From: Parafrankia sp. EUN1f | Lineage (GTDB): Bacteria > Actinomycetota > Actinomycetes > Frankiales > Frankiaceae | NCBI RefSeq assembly: GCF_000177675.1 | Contig: NZ_ADGX01000025.1 | Coordinates: forward strand, 1-64,000 | DNA: 64,000 nt | Direction of reading: 5' to 3' | Shown: one piece after another, positions 50,164-58,515 of the stretch | Numbering within the stretch: position 1 is the stretch's first letter | Layout: each line of letters opens with the position of its first letter | Notes under the pieces: generated by a model | What the model was told of the DNA's origin: nothing | Seen by the model: the letters and a program-made list of their open reading frames with translations, nothing else | Database searches by the model: none | Made by a program: the position numbers and the translations under genes

Positions 50164-51146
50164 GCCCGGCGGGCCGCTTCGGTGGGCCGCCGCGGCCGGG
50201 GCTTTCCGCGGCGGAGGCCGTGCGGGGGTTCCGCTGGGGTAACCGGTCGCTGGTGCCGGCCTCGGCGCAGGCGCACCGCCTGCCGACGCCGGCGCGGGAG
50301 TTCCCGACCGCGTGGGCGCGCAGCACCCCGGCGCGGGTGGCACGTACCGCGTTCCTGGAAGGGGCGATGAACCCGCTGCTGCACGCGGCGCTGACCCCGA
50401 CGGTGGCCGGGGCGGAGGTGTTCGACGAGGTCGGTGACGGCCCGGTGATCGTGGTGTCGAACCACTCCAGTCATCTGGACGCCCCGCTGCTGCTGTGTGC
50501 GCTGCCGCGGAAGGTGCGGGAGCGTACCGCGGTGACGGCGGCGGCGGACTACTTCTTCGAAAGCACCTGGCGGGGCCTGTCGACGGCGTTCGCGTTCGGG
50601 ACGGTGCCGATCGAGCGCCGGGGCGGGGTGCCGTCGACGTTGCCGCTGGATCTGCTCCGTGACGGGTGGAACCTGGTGGTGTTCCCCGAGGGCACCCGGT
50701 CGCAGGACGGGGCGCGGGGCCGGTTCCGCCTCGGTGCGGGGTATCTGGCGGCGACCGCGGGGGTGCCGGTGGTGCCGGCGGCGTTGCGGGGCGCGTACGC
50801 GGCGATGCCGCGTGGGCGGGCTTGGCCGCTGCCGGGCCGCCCGCGGGTGTCGGTGCGGTTCGGGTCGCCGATCCGGGCCGGGGATGGTGAGGATGTGCGG
50901 GCGTTCACCGCCCGGCTGTCGGCGGAGGTGGACCGGCTCGGGGTGGAGGACTCCACCAGCTGGTGGGCGTCGTTGCGGGCGTCCGGTGCTGGCGAGGGCA
51001 CGTCGACGTCGTCGGCTCCGGGTTCGGTGGCGGTGCCGCCGGCGCGGGCCGGTCGGGGTGAGGCCCCGGTGGCGCGGTGGCGGCGGGTGTGGGAGGCCAC
51101 CGAGCCGCCGGCGCCGGTGCGGTCGCGGTCGCCGTGGGAACGCTGA
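50160..51146 (+). CDS. Lysophospholipid acyltransferase (PlsC/AGPAT family)
   Basis: 328 residues from ATG 50160, overlapping the previous stop. It has the four AGPAT motifs: NHSSHLDAP (H102, D107; NHx4D), FGTVPIERRGG, VVFPEGTRSQDGARG (175-180) and GVPVVPAALRGAYA. It should acylate a lysophospholipid, glycerol-phosphate or long-chain alcohol at the inner membrane face using acyl-CoA or acyl-ACP. The N-terminal ~75 residues precede the domain and the C-terminal ~50 are Gly/Pro/Ser-rich. It ends the four-gene operon; a hairpin follows 14 nt later. Confidence 0.92.
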   Translation: MSPAGRFGGPPRPGLSAAEAVRGFRWGNRSLVPASAQAHRLPTPAREFPTAWARSTPARVARTAFLEGAMNPLLHAALTPTVAGAEVFDEVGDGPVIVVSNHSSHLDAPLLLCALPRKVRERTAVTAAADYFFESTWRGLSTAFAFGTVPIERRGGVPSTLPLDLLRDGWNLVVFPEGTRSQDGARGRFRLGAGYLAATAGVPVVPAALRGAYAAMPRGRAWPLPGRPRVSVRFGSPIRAGDGEDVRAFTARLSAEVDRLGVEDSTSWWASLRASGAGEGTSTSSAPGSVAVPPARAGRGEAPVARWRRVWEATEPPAPVRSRSPWER

Positions 51147-51159
51147 TCACACCAGCCCG

Positions 51160-51181
51160 GTGATGTGACTCTCGTCACATC
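51160..51181. terminator. Hairpin after the plsC-type gene
   Basis: TGATGTGA (51160-51167) and TCACATCA (51174-51181) form an 8-bp stem 14 nt after the stop, immediately followed by a second small dyad (CAAGA-TCG-TCTTG). The T-rich tail is weak. Confidence 0.6.
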
Positions 51182-51314
51182 AAGATCGTCTTGTGGATAA
51201 ACCTGTTCATGGTGCGGTGGGTAGTCGGGGTGGGCCTGGGGATGACCTGTGGGTCAGGGCCTTCCCCGCCCCCGCGCCCGAAGTCAAGGCGTTGCATCAC
51301 GCTGTGTCACAGGT

Positions 51315-51827
51315 ATGACTGGATACATGGCTCTGCTGCACCGCTCCGACCGCCCCGAGCGTCGTCCCGTCGACCGGCCCGTACCGGCCGCGCGCCCCGC
51401 CGCGCACATCGGTGGGCGTCCCACCGCCGCCGGTCATCCCACAGCGCTACCGGCCCGTCCGGGCCCGGACACCGCGGGAGATCGCGATCTGCGGGTCCGC
51501 TCACGTCGAACTCAGGGCGCGGTCCTGGCGGTCCGCCGGCCCGCCGGCACCACGACCGGGCCAGCCGCCGGCACCGGTGACGGTGCGGCCCCACCCGCTG
51601 GTCCTACCGGGCGGGCGTTGCCGCCGAGCGTGGCGCGGGTCGCCGCGCGGACCCGGCTGTCCGCCGAGCTGCTCGCCGCGATCCTGGAGGTCGAGGACCG
51701 CACCCGCGCCACCCTCGACGACATGGAACGCGCCGACGCGCTGGCCGAGCGGCTGCTCGCCCGCCGCCGCGACCGGCTGGCCGCGGCCGGGGTGACCGCC
51801 AGCCCCGCGGGCCGGCTCTCCGCCTGA
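51315..51827 (+). CDS. Hypothetical protein with C-terminal helical part
   Basis: 170 residues from ATG 51315; ATG 51327 is a close alternative and the ribosome binding site is poor. The codon positions show strong G/C bias, supporting a real gene. The N-terminal two thirds are Pro/Arg/Ala-rich and disordered; the C-terminal ~60 residues (VARVAARTRLSAELLAAILE, VEDRTRATLDDMERADALAE) form charged helices. I do not recognize the family. It stands alone, facing the minus-strand gene at 52028-52990. Confidence 0.6.
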   Translation: MTGYMALLHRSDRPERRPVDRPVPAARPAAHIGGRPTAAGHPTALPARPGPDTAGDRDLRVRSRRTQGAVLAVRRPAGTTTGPAAGTGDGAAPPAGPTGRALPPSVARVAARTRLSAELLAAILEVEDRTRATLDDMERADALAERLLARRRDRLAAAGVTASPAGRLSA

Positions 51828-52027
51828 GGGGCCGGCTCGTCAGCGCTCGGCGGGGTCGATGAGCGCGTTCGGCAGGGCGACGGCTCGAAGACGCCGATCC
51901 GACGGGGCACGTCCACTGTCATCACTGCCCCCGCCCGCAGGTTTCTACAAAGCGTAGAAGATGTGGGTGGCTGTCGCCGGTGTTCTCCCGGGCCCGACGG
52001 TCCGGAAACGGCGGACCCGGCGGCGCC

Positions 52028-52990
52028 TCAGGCGGAGGCTTCGGCCGGGCCGGTGTAGGGGATGAGTGGCAGCAGCCCGGGCCCGGCGACGGAGACGATC
52101 TCGTTGACCCGGCGACTGAGCATCCGCGAGGGATGCACGTCGAGGATCGCGACGATGTCACCGAGCAGCCGGGAGGCCTGCGGCGGGTCGTCCGGTGCCA
52201 GGGCGCTGGCCAGGCAGGCCAGCGCCCAGCCGCGTTCGATCGTGCCGGAGCTGGTCAGGTCGACCGCGATCCGGGCCAGGTCGGCGGCGCTGTCACCGCC
52301 CATGCGGGCGACCACGTCGGCGACGGCGCAGGCCTCCCGGACCTCGTCGAACGCCGGCCAGCCCGGATGGCGCAGGCCCTGCACGCAGGGCCGGGTGGCG
52401 AGGCGGTCCAGCGCGATCAGCGCGGTGTCGCTGTCGCCGAGGGTCGCCGCGGCCGCCGCCTCGATCGCGGCCGCCCACCCGCACAGGTAGGGGTGCCCAG
52501 CCGCGGCGGCGCGCCGGGCGGCACCGGCGGCGGCGTCGTAACGGCCGGTGACGAACGCGACGAGCGCGTCGAGGGTGGCCGCCGTCCCGGTCAGCAGCGG
52601 ATCGTCGAGCTGGGCGGCGAACTGGTCGGTGAGGGTCGCGAACCGCCGCGCCGAGGGGTCGTCACCCGACTCGACGGCGAGCACCCCCAGGTAGAAGGAC
52701 AGGAAACCGGCGATGCTGGTGAGCTCACGGTGGGTGGCCGGGGACAGTCGCCGGCCCAGCGCGGCCTGCGCGCGGCGCCAGTCGGAGATGACCGGGCGCA
52801 GCAGCAGGGTGGGCGGGGTGGTCAGCAGGGTGGTGGCGTAGCGGTGCAGCCGGTCGTCGAACTCCGCCATCGTCAGCGGGTCCGGGTCGGCGTAGGCGAT
52901 CTCCCGGGAGAGCATCGCGGCGGCACGGGACGCCGCGGCCAGCCCGTGCCGGTCGCAGTGGACGGACTCGGGCAGTTCGACCCGACTCAT
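52028..52990 (-). CDS. TPR-like protein resembling regulator C-termini
   Basis: 320 residues from ATG 52990, with AAGGA 6 nt upstream. The sequence is all helical: ELTSIAGFLSFYLGVLAVES, DDPSARRFATLTDQFAAQL, LVAFVTGRYDAAAGAARRAA and LGDSDTALIALDRLATRP are typical of the tetratricopeptide-like C-terminal parts of actinobacterial XRE-type regulators. No helix-turn-helix is present at the N-terminus and none is found upstream in any frame. It may be an independent protein-binding scaffold or the remains of a regulator. No functional partner is seen. Confidence 0.7.
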   Translation of the reverse strand: MSRVELPESVHCDRHGLAAASRAAAMLSREIAYADPDPLTMAEFDDRLHRYATTLLTTPPTLLLRPVISDWRRAQAALGRRLSPATHRELTSIAGFLSFYLGVLAVESGDDPSARRFATLTDQFAAQLDDPLLTGTAATLDALVAFVTGRYDAAAGAARRAAAAGHPYLCGWAAAIEAAAAATLGDSDTALIALDRLATRPCVQGLRHPGWPAFDEVREACAVADVVARMGGDSAADLARIAVDLTSSGTIERGWALACLASALAPDDPPQASRLLGDIVAILDVHPSRMLSRRVNEIVSVAGPGLLPLIPYTGPAEASA

Positions 52991-53550
52991 CCCACGTCCT
53001 TCCCGCCCCCGGCCCGCGCAGGGGCTGGTGGGGCCGTTACGTCCCCGGCGGGGCCGGGGCAGTGCCGGTGCTACGTCCTGCGACGGTCCGTGGCGTGGCG
53101 CCGACCGGTTGATCCGAGCCACCGGCGATCCGACCGGTTCGGTGCGTTGCATGACCATTGCGGCGCTGCGTCACCATTGTGGCAACGATCGGTGACCATC
53201 GCACGCTACCGCGTCCGGGGTCGCAGCGCGCAGTGGATATGTGATGTCGTGGTGGCCTGGCACCATCGCGCTCCTGCTGCCAGGCTTGGCTCCTGCTGTA
53301 CGTCGATTGTTGTCCACGTCCTGGTGTGGAGTACAGGTTTCAGCGGGAATGTGGTGTGTTACGGCGTTACGAGGGGCGTCCCTCTTCGCGTCGTGCGCCC
53401 GCGGAACGCGAGATCCACCGATGAGCAGGTGCTCACTAACTCTTGGCGGCGGGGTGAACGGTCGCCTAGTGTTGGCCTGCCTCGAACCGCGGAGGTGGCC
53501 GGTCGGCGTCGGGCCTTGCAACGGGCGCCTCGCGATCCCAGGAGGCAGCA
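52991..53550. other. 560-nt intergenic region with a possible promoter
   Basis: It separates a minus-strand and a plus-strand gene. A promoter-like pair TTGGCG (53443-53448), 18 nt, TAGTGT (53467-53472) lies about 80 nt before the NTF2-like gene. Near 53153-53205 three related motifs (GACCATTGC, CACCATTGT, GACCATCGC) recur; their meaning is not known. No gene is supported. Confidence 0.4.
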
Positions 53551-53946
53551 ATGATCACCCAGAAGCTCGCGGCGGCGTTAGCCCGGCACTGGGAGGACGG
53601 ATTCAACCAGTACGACGTCGACATCGTGATGGAGCCGATCGGCACCGACATCGTGTTCAGCTCGCCGTTCGTCCAGCGGCGAACGGGTGACCCGCAGAAG
53701 GTGACCGTCGAGGGCTACGACGCCTTCCGCGACTACATCGACGACTCGATGCGCCGCCTGCCCGGCATCCGGTACAGCATCGAATCATCCCTGGTGAGCA
53801 CCCAGACGGTCGTGTTCGTCTACGGCTTCACCTTCGCCGACGGCACGTCCGCCAGCGGCGTCGACTACCTGCGTCTCGACGAGGCCGGCAAGATCGTCGA
53901 ATGGCGGTGTCACTACCCGCAGGCCTTCGTCGACGCCCGCCTGTAA
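53551..53946 (+). CDS. NTF2-like (SnoaL-type) protein
   Basis: 131 residues from ATG 53551, with CAGGAGG 6 nt upstream. The sequence AAALARHWEDGFNQYDVDIV, MEPIGTDIVFSSPFVQRR, VEGYDAFRDYIDDSMRRLPG and the ending GVDYLRLDEAGKIVEWRCHY are typical of SnoaL_2/NTF2-fold proteins, which include ketosteroid isomerase-like enzymes and ligand binders. No catalytic function can be assigned. Cytosolic. It is alone on the plus strand in front of the MFS gene. Confidence 0.8.
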   Translation: MITQKLAAALARHWEDGFNQYDVDIVMEPIGTDIVFSSPFVQRRTGDPQKVTVEGYDAFRDYIDDSMRRLPGIRYSIESSLVSTQTVVFVYGFTFADGTSASGVDYLRLDEAGKIVEWRCHYPQAFVDARL

Positions 53947-54187
53947 CGGCCGAGGGCACCGGCGGGAGCACCTGGGAACAGCACGTCGTGGGAACAGCGC
54001 GTCGGAGGTGGGCGGATGTCGGTGCCGCGTCCTGCGCGGCTGGGAGACCATGCCCGTCCACGTCGGGACGTCGGCGTGCACGGCCCGGTAGGCACGGGAT
54101 GCGCCGCGGCGTAGGGTCACCGGCATGAGACTGCGACGATGTTGATGCTCCGGTCGCTCCCGGGCTGAGGCGGGCCTCGCCCGCCGG

Positions 54188-55330
54188 TTGTACGCGTACG
54201 CGGCGTGCGAGGACGCCGTACTGCTCTACCCGCTGTACGCGCTGCTTTTCACCGAACACGGGCTGTCGCCGGCCGCGGTGTCGTCGCTGTTCGCGCTGTG
54301 GTCGCTGACAGCGTTTCTCACCGAGGTCCCTTCCGGCGTGCTCGCCGACCTGGTGTCCCGCCGGCTTCTGCTGGTCGTGTCGCCGCTGCTGTCCGCGGCG
54401 GCGTTCGCCCTGTGGACGCTGGCACCGGGCTACGGCACCTTCGCCGCCGGCTTCGTGCTCTGGGGTGTCGGCGGCTCATTGCGGTCGGGTACCTGGCAGG
54501 CCCACATCCATGCCGAACTGGCCGTCCTCGGCCGCGCCGACGCCTACCCGCGGCTGATCGGACGGGCCGAGGCGGTCGGCACCGTCTCGGCGCTGGCATG
54601 CGCCCTCGCCGCCGGCCCCGTGCTGGCCGCGGGCGGATTCACCGCGGTCGGACTCGCCAGCGTCGCCATGCCACTGATGGCCGCCGTCGTCGCCCTCGCC
54701 CTGCCTGACACGCGCGTGCGCCCACTCCCAGCACGGGATCACACGGCACCCGATGACGCCGGTGAGGGTGTGGACGAGCCGGGAGCGCGCCAGGTTCTGC
54801 GTGAAGGGGTCGCCGCACTGCGCGGGGCGGCACCGGCGCGGGCGGCCGTCGTGGCGGTCGCCGGTCTCGCCGCGGTGCTCTCCCTCGACGAGTACCTGCC
54901 GCTGCTCATCGCCGACACGGGTCTCGCGCTCACCGCGGTCCCCCTCGGCTACGGGCTGATCCTGGCCGGCGGCGCCGTCGGAGGCTGGCTCGCCGACCGC
55001 GGCACCGAACACCCCGGCCGGGTCCTGGCCGGCGGCGGCTGCGCGCTCGCCCTCGGCGCGTTCAGCGCCACACCGGCCGGGCTGGTCGGGGTGGCGGTGG
55101 CCTTCGGTGTGCTGCGGTGGGCCGCCGTGCAGGCCGATACCCGCCTGCAGCGCGAGACCGCCGACTCCTCCCGGGCCACGGTCAGCTCACTGGCCGGCTC
55201 GGCCGCGGAGGTCACCTCGCTGGCATCGTTCGGGTTGTGGGCCCTCGGGTCGGCCTGGGCCGGGCCGGCGGTGCTGTTCGGCTGCGCCGCGCTACCCATC
55301 GTCGTGCTCGCCGTGACCTGGCGCCGCTGA
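54188..55330 (+). CDS. MFS transporter, start uncertain
   Basis: 380 residues from TTG 54188. Ten or more hydrophobic helices can be counted, and [20 protein letters not shown] is the MFS loop 2-3 signature; the second half has [36 protein letters not shown] and [20 protein letters not shown]. It is a drug/metabolite-efflux type protein in the membrane, substrate unknown. The frame is open upstream to 54146 but holds no ATG/GTG. An ATG at 54139 in another frame would join it after a one-base shift near 54161, so a frameshifted 5' end is possible. It is followed by the agmatinase gene after 86 nt. Confidence 0.82.
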   Translation: MYAYAACEDAVLLYPLYALLFTEHGLSPAAVSSLFALWSLTAFLTEVPSGVLADLVSRRLLLVVSPLLSAAAFALWTLAPGYGTFAAGFVLWGVGGSLRSGTWQAHIHAELAVLGRADAYPRLIGRAEAVGTVSALACALAAGPVLAAGGFTAVGLASVAMPLMAAVVALALPDTRVRPLPARDHTAPDDAGEGVDEPGARQVLREGVAALRGAAPARAAVVAVAGLAAVLSLDEYLPLLIADTGLALTAVPLGYGLILAGGAVGGWLADRGTEHPGRVLAGGGCALALGAFSATPAGLVGVAVAFGVLRWAAVQADTRLQRETADSSRATVSSLAGSAAEVTSLASFGLWALGSAWAGPAVLFGCAALPIVVLAVTWRR

Positions 55331-55416
55331 GACAGGAGCAGAAGATCGACCCGGTCGGCCCGCCGCCGCAGCCACCCGTCCCTGAAACCGCCGTCCCGAT
55401 CCGACGAGGAGTCGCT

Positions 55417-56430
55417 GTGTCCCCGATCCAGAACAGCCCGCGGGAGCCTGTGGGGCTTCCGCGCTATGCGGGCCTGGGAACGTTCGCGAAACTGCCCCGG
55501 CTCGACGAGGTGAGCCGTGCCGACGTCGCTGTCCTGGGAGTTCCTTTCGACTCGGGGGTGAGCTATCGCCCCGGTGCCCGGTTCGGCCCGAATCACATCC
55601 GGGAGAGTTCACGGCTGCTGCGGCCGTACAACCCGGAGCTCGGTGTCGCGCCGTTCCAGACACTGCAGGTCGCCGACGCGGGTGACGTCGCGGCCGGGCC
55701 GTACGACCTGCCCGCCGCGCTCACCGCGATCGAGCGCCGCGCGCGGGACCTGCTCGACGGCGGCTCCCGGCTGCTGACCATCGGCGGCGACCACACCATC
55801 TCGCTGCCGCTGCTGCGCGCGGTCGCCGCCGTGCACGGGCCGGTCGCCGTCGCCCACTTCGACGCCCACCTCGACACCTGGGAAGGCTCCTACGGCAGCG
55901 TCTTCAACCACGCCACACCGTTCCGCCGCGCCGTCGAGGAAGGGCTGATCGACATGGAGGCGAGCATCCACATGGGGGTCCGCGGTCCCCTGCCCGCCGA
56001 CACCGACCTCACCGACGACGCCCGGCTCGGCTTCACCGTCATCACCGCCGCCGAGATCGAGCTGGACGGCGTCCGCGCCGCCGCGGAGCGCCTGCGGGCC
56101 CGGATCGGTGGCCGGCCGGTGTACGTGTCCGTGGACATCGATGTCCTCGACCCGGCCCACGCACCCGGCACCGGCACCCCCGAGGCGGGCGGCCTGACCA
56201 GCCGGGAGCTGCTGATCCTGCTCCGCGAGCTCGCCTCGGTGGACGTCGTGTCCGGTGACATCGTCGAGGTGGCACCCGCCTACGACCACGCCCAGATCAC
56301 CGGGATCGCCGCGGCGCACACGGCGTACGAGATCGTGTCGACCATGGCTGTCGCCCCGCACCCGGCGCAATCCCGACCCACCGACGCCGTGCCCACCGAC
56401 GCCGTGCCCGTGCCCGCCGCGACGGCATAG
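55417..56430 (+). CDS. speB: Agmatinase (ureohydrolase SpeB family)
   Basis: 337 residues from GTG 55417, with GAGGAG 6 nt upstream. It hydrolyses agmatine to putrescine and urea with a binuclear manganese centre. Manganese ligands lie in [17 protein letters not shown] (H), [13 protein letters not shown] (D-x-H-x-D) and [20 protein letters not shown] (D-x-D). [20 protein letters not shown] and [15 protein letters not shown] complete the family pattern. The C-terminal tail contains a repeated PTDAV unit and is not conserved. Other ureohydrolases (guanidinobutyrase, guanidinopropionase) have the same motifs, so the substrate is inferred. An MFS gene lies just upstream. Confidence 0.87.
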   Translation: MSPIQNSPREPVGLPRYAGLGTFAKLPRLDEVSRADVAVLGVPFDSGVSYRPGARFGPNHIRESSRLLRPYNPELGVAPFQTLQVADAGDVAAGPYDLPAALTAIERRARDLLDGGSRLLTIGGDHTISLPLLRAVAAVHGPVAVAHFDAHLDTWEGSYGSVFNHATPFRRAVEEGLIDMEASIHMGVRGPLPADTDLTDDARLGFTVITAAEIELDGVRAAAERLRARIGGRPVYVSVDIDVLDPAHAPGTGTPEAGGLTSRELLILLRELASVDVVSGDIVEVAPAYDHAQITGIAAAHTAYEIVSTMAVAPHPAQSRPTDAVPTDAVPVPAATA

Positions 56431-56457
56431 GCGGACCTCGGAAGGCTCAGCGCACGG

Positions 56458-57546
56458 TCACAGGCCGACCCGCCCGGACGGGTTGTCCGCGTCGAACAGC
56501 CGCCCGGCCCGGACATACGACTCCAACGACGCCGCCGACCGCCACCGGCCCTGCCGCATGATCGACCGGTCGTTCACCCCGGCGCGGGCCGCGGCCGTCG
56601 CGAACCCCGACCGCAGCGAATGACCGGCGAAGTCGGCCGGGTCCAGCCCGGCGGCGGCCACCCGCCGCTGCACGATCCGCGCCACCGACCCCGGGTACAG
56701 CCGCACCGTGCCGACCTGCCCGTGCCGGTTGATCCCCCGAAACGCCGGCCCGTCGGCCAGTGGGGTGCCCGCCGCCGCGGCCGCCGCGACCCAACCACGC
56801 CACGCCCGCACCGGGCACGTCGGCCGGTACGACCCGTACGCCAGGCCGACCTGCGCCCCGGCGGCCTCCTGGTCGGTCTTGGACCGGCGCACCGTCACGA
56901 CCAGCCCGTCGTCGGTCTCCACCACGTCGGCGGTGTCCAGGCCGACCAGCTCGCTGCGGCGCAGGCAACCGGCGAACCCCACCAGCAGCAGAGCCCGGTC
57001 CCGCACATCGGCGAGGTGGGTGTCGTCCAGCCCGGCGACCACCCGCGACAGCAGCGACGTGTCCAACGCCGCCTTCCGGCTCGGACGCACCCCGCGAGAA
57101 CGGCGGATACCGTTCCACACCGCCGACACCTCCGCCGCCGCGGTCGGGTTCGTCACCCGGGCCAGCTGGTGGGCGACCGAGATCGCCGCGAGCCGGCGGC
57201 GGATCGTCGACGGGGCGTAGCCGTCGTCGGCGAGCGCGGCGATGTAACCGGCGACGGTGACAGCGGTGGCGGGGACGGCGACCAGCGCCACCGGCTGGCC
57301 GGCGCACCAGGCCCGGAAATGACGCAGGTCCGCGTCGTAGGCCCGCCACGTCGCCGCCGACCGCGATGCCCGGGCATAGTCCCCGACCCGCTCGGCCAAC
57401 GGCTCCGCGAGCTCCCCCCCGAGCTGCCCGCCGGGCACCATCGCACCGCCGGCGCCCACCACCTCGCCTTCCAGCACCTCATCCGCGAGCGTCTCGGACG
57501 TGCCGGACGGGTCACCCAGGTCGGTCGGTGCTGGAGGGTCGGCCAT
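56458..57546 (-). CDS. Tyrosine recombinase / phage-type integrase
   Basis: 362 residues from ATG 57546. The N-terminal SAM-like core-binding part is ATWRAYDADLRHFRAWCAGQ and YIAALADDGYAPSTIRRRLA. The catalytic pentad is complete: R196 in GFAGCLRRSEL, a lysine in RRSKTDQEA, H309 and R312 in FAGHSLRSGFAT, W335 in GRWRSAASLESY and the nucleophile Y344. It is active-looking, and would catalyse site-specific integration or dimer resolution. No tRNA, excisionase or phage genes are adjacent, but a decayed TetR gene lies directly upstream. The start has no good ribosome binding site, and a long open frame continues upstream across the TetR remnant. Confidence 0.88.
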   Translation of the reverse strand: MADPPAPTDLGDPSGTSETLADEVLEGEVVGAGGAMVPGGQLGGELAEPLAERVGDYARASRSAATWRAYDADLRHFRAWCAGQPVALVAVPATAVTVAGYIAALADDGYAPSTIRRRLAAISVAHQLARVTNPTAAAEVSAVWNGIRRSRGVRPSRKAALDTSLLSRVVAGLDDTHLADVRDRALLLVGFAGCLRRSELVGLDTADVVETDDGLVVTVRRSKTDQEAAGAQVGLAYGSYRPTCPVRAWRGWVAAAAAAGTPLADGPAFRGINRHGQVGTVRLYPGSVARIVQRRVAAAGLDPADFAGHSLRSGFATAAARAGVNDRSIMRQGRWRSAASLESYVRAGRLFDADNPSGRVGL

Positions 57547-57719
57547 GGTGACAGCAGGGGAGGGAGTCACCAACGCGCCGTCGCGACCGTCGCCGTCACG
57601 ACGGTCGTCGACACCCTGCCCGACCACCACCAGCTCCCTCCCGCCCCACCGCGCCGCGCCGTGCCCCTGCTCGATGATCGTAGGCTCCGCCGCGGCGCGG
57701 GGCCGGCGGCGACCGGCCC

Positions 57720-58030
57720 CTACCGGCCGGCGTGGCGCAGGGCGTCGATCCCGACGTCGAGCGCGGCCTGCAGATAGGTCAGCCGACCGGTGGACATGAG
57801 CATCAACACCCCGCCCTGCACGCCGGCCAGCGGTGCGGCGGCGTGGCGGGCCGGGTCCACCTCGGCGCCGACCTGACCGGTGGCCCGCATCGCCGCCACG
57901 CCGGCGGCCAGTTCCGCCTCCCCAGCGGCCCATCAGCTCCGCCACCACCGCCTGCGCGCCGGGAGTCGCCCGCCCCACGTGGGTGAGCAGCCCCCCGAGC
58001 GGACAGTCCCGGCCGACGGCGGCTGGTCCG
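57720..58030 (-). pseudogene. TetR-family regulator remnant (C-terminal domain only)
   Basis: In the minus direction the frame from about 58030 gives CPLGGLLTHVGRATPGAQAV, VAELMGRW; one G too many in the G4 run at 57920-57923 then shifts the frame, and the second part, EAELAAGVAAMRATGQVGAE, PLAGVQGGVLMLMSTGRLTY, LQAALDVGIDALRHAGR, ends at 57720. These are typical TetR C-terminal ligand-domain helices. The DNA-binding domain is absent: nothing TetR-like is found upstream to 58200. It is therefore a truncated and frameshifted relic, ending 174 nt upstream of the integrase gene. Confidence 0.75.
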
Positions 58031-58132
58031 CGCTGTAGTCCTGTCGCCGGCGGGCTGCGCCGCAGGGTGCGGCGAGACGACGCCGGCGGGAGGGCAGGGG
58101 AGTGCGCCGGCGGCGACGGACACCAGACCTGC

Positions 58133-58192
58133 CAGATTTCTTCAGTAAATCTGTCGACTAGGTCGAATTATCGGCTGCCGCGGGCCTAGCAT
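58133..58192 (+). promoter_or_regulatory. Upstream dyads and -10 of the leader-tauD transcript
   Basis: A dyad CAGATTT (58133-58139) and AAATCTG (58147-58153), then a TCGA-CTAGG-TCGA symmetric element (58154-58166), precede a TAGCAT -10 candidate at 58187-58192. Transcription from it would start at about 58199-58200, so the leader mRNA could be nearly leaderless. No clear -35 box is seen. Confidence 0.4.
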
Positions 58193-58199
58193 GAGGCTC

Positions 58200-58283
58200 A
58201 TGAGCCGCAGGTCACCCCTCGCGCGCCGCATGCACGTGGACTGCGTCCGCGTCGCGAGCGCCCTGTGTCCCACCCGGCCCTGA
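58200..58283 (+). CDS. Cysteine-attenuator-type leader peptide upstream of tauD
   Basis: A 27-residue peptide starting at ATG 58200 with GAGG a few nt upstream, too short to be called as a normal gene. It runs MSRRSPLARRMHVDC and then VRVASALCPTRP, ending at TGA 58281. The pattern R-x-H-V-D-x-x-R-V-A-S-A-L-C matches the putative leader peptides found before sulfur-metabolism genes in actinobacteria, where ribosome pausing at cysteine codons controls downstream expression. Cysteines are at 15 and 23. It ends 233 nt before tauD, leaving room for alternative structures. Regulation by cysteine or sulfur supply is inferred. Confidence 0.8.
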   Translation: MSRRSPLARRMHVDCVRVASALCPTRP

Positions 58284-58515
58284 CCTCCACCCGGCCCTGA
58301 CCGGCAGGCGCCGGATCTCCACGGCCTGTAGGTAGACCGGCGTGCCCCGCCGCCGGTCACACCGCCGACACGCAAAGCCCCGACCCCGTCGTGGCTGTCT
58401 GCCACCTCGCTGCGCATCGCAGGAAGGCCCGCCTGCGCCGCAAGGCCACGCGGCCGCGCCGTACCCGCAGCAGCCCTACCGGCACCCGCAGCACCCCGCC
58501 CCGAGGAGCCCACCG

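Noticed and set aside
57546-58200. tRNA or attachment site next to the integrase
   Set aside because: No cloverleaf or GTTCRANTCC-type arm could be found; no repeat pair matching an att core was seen.
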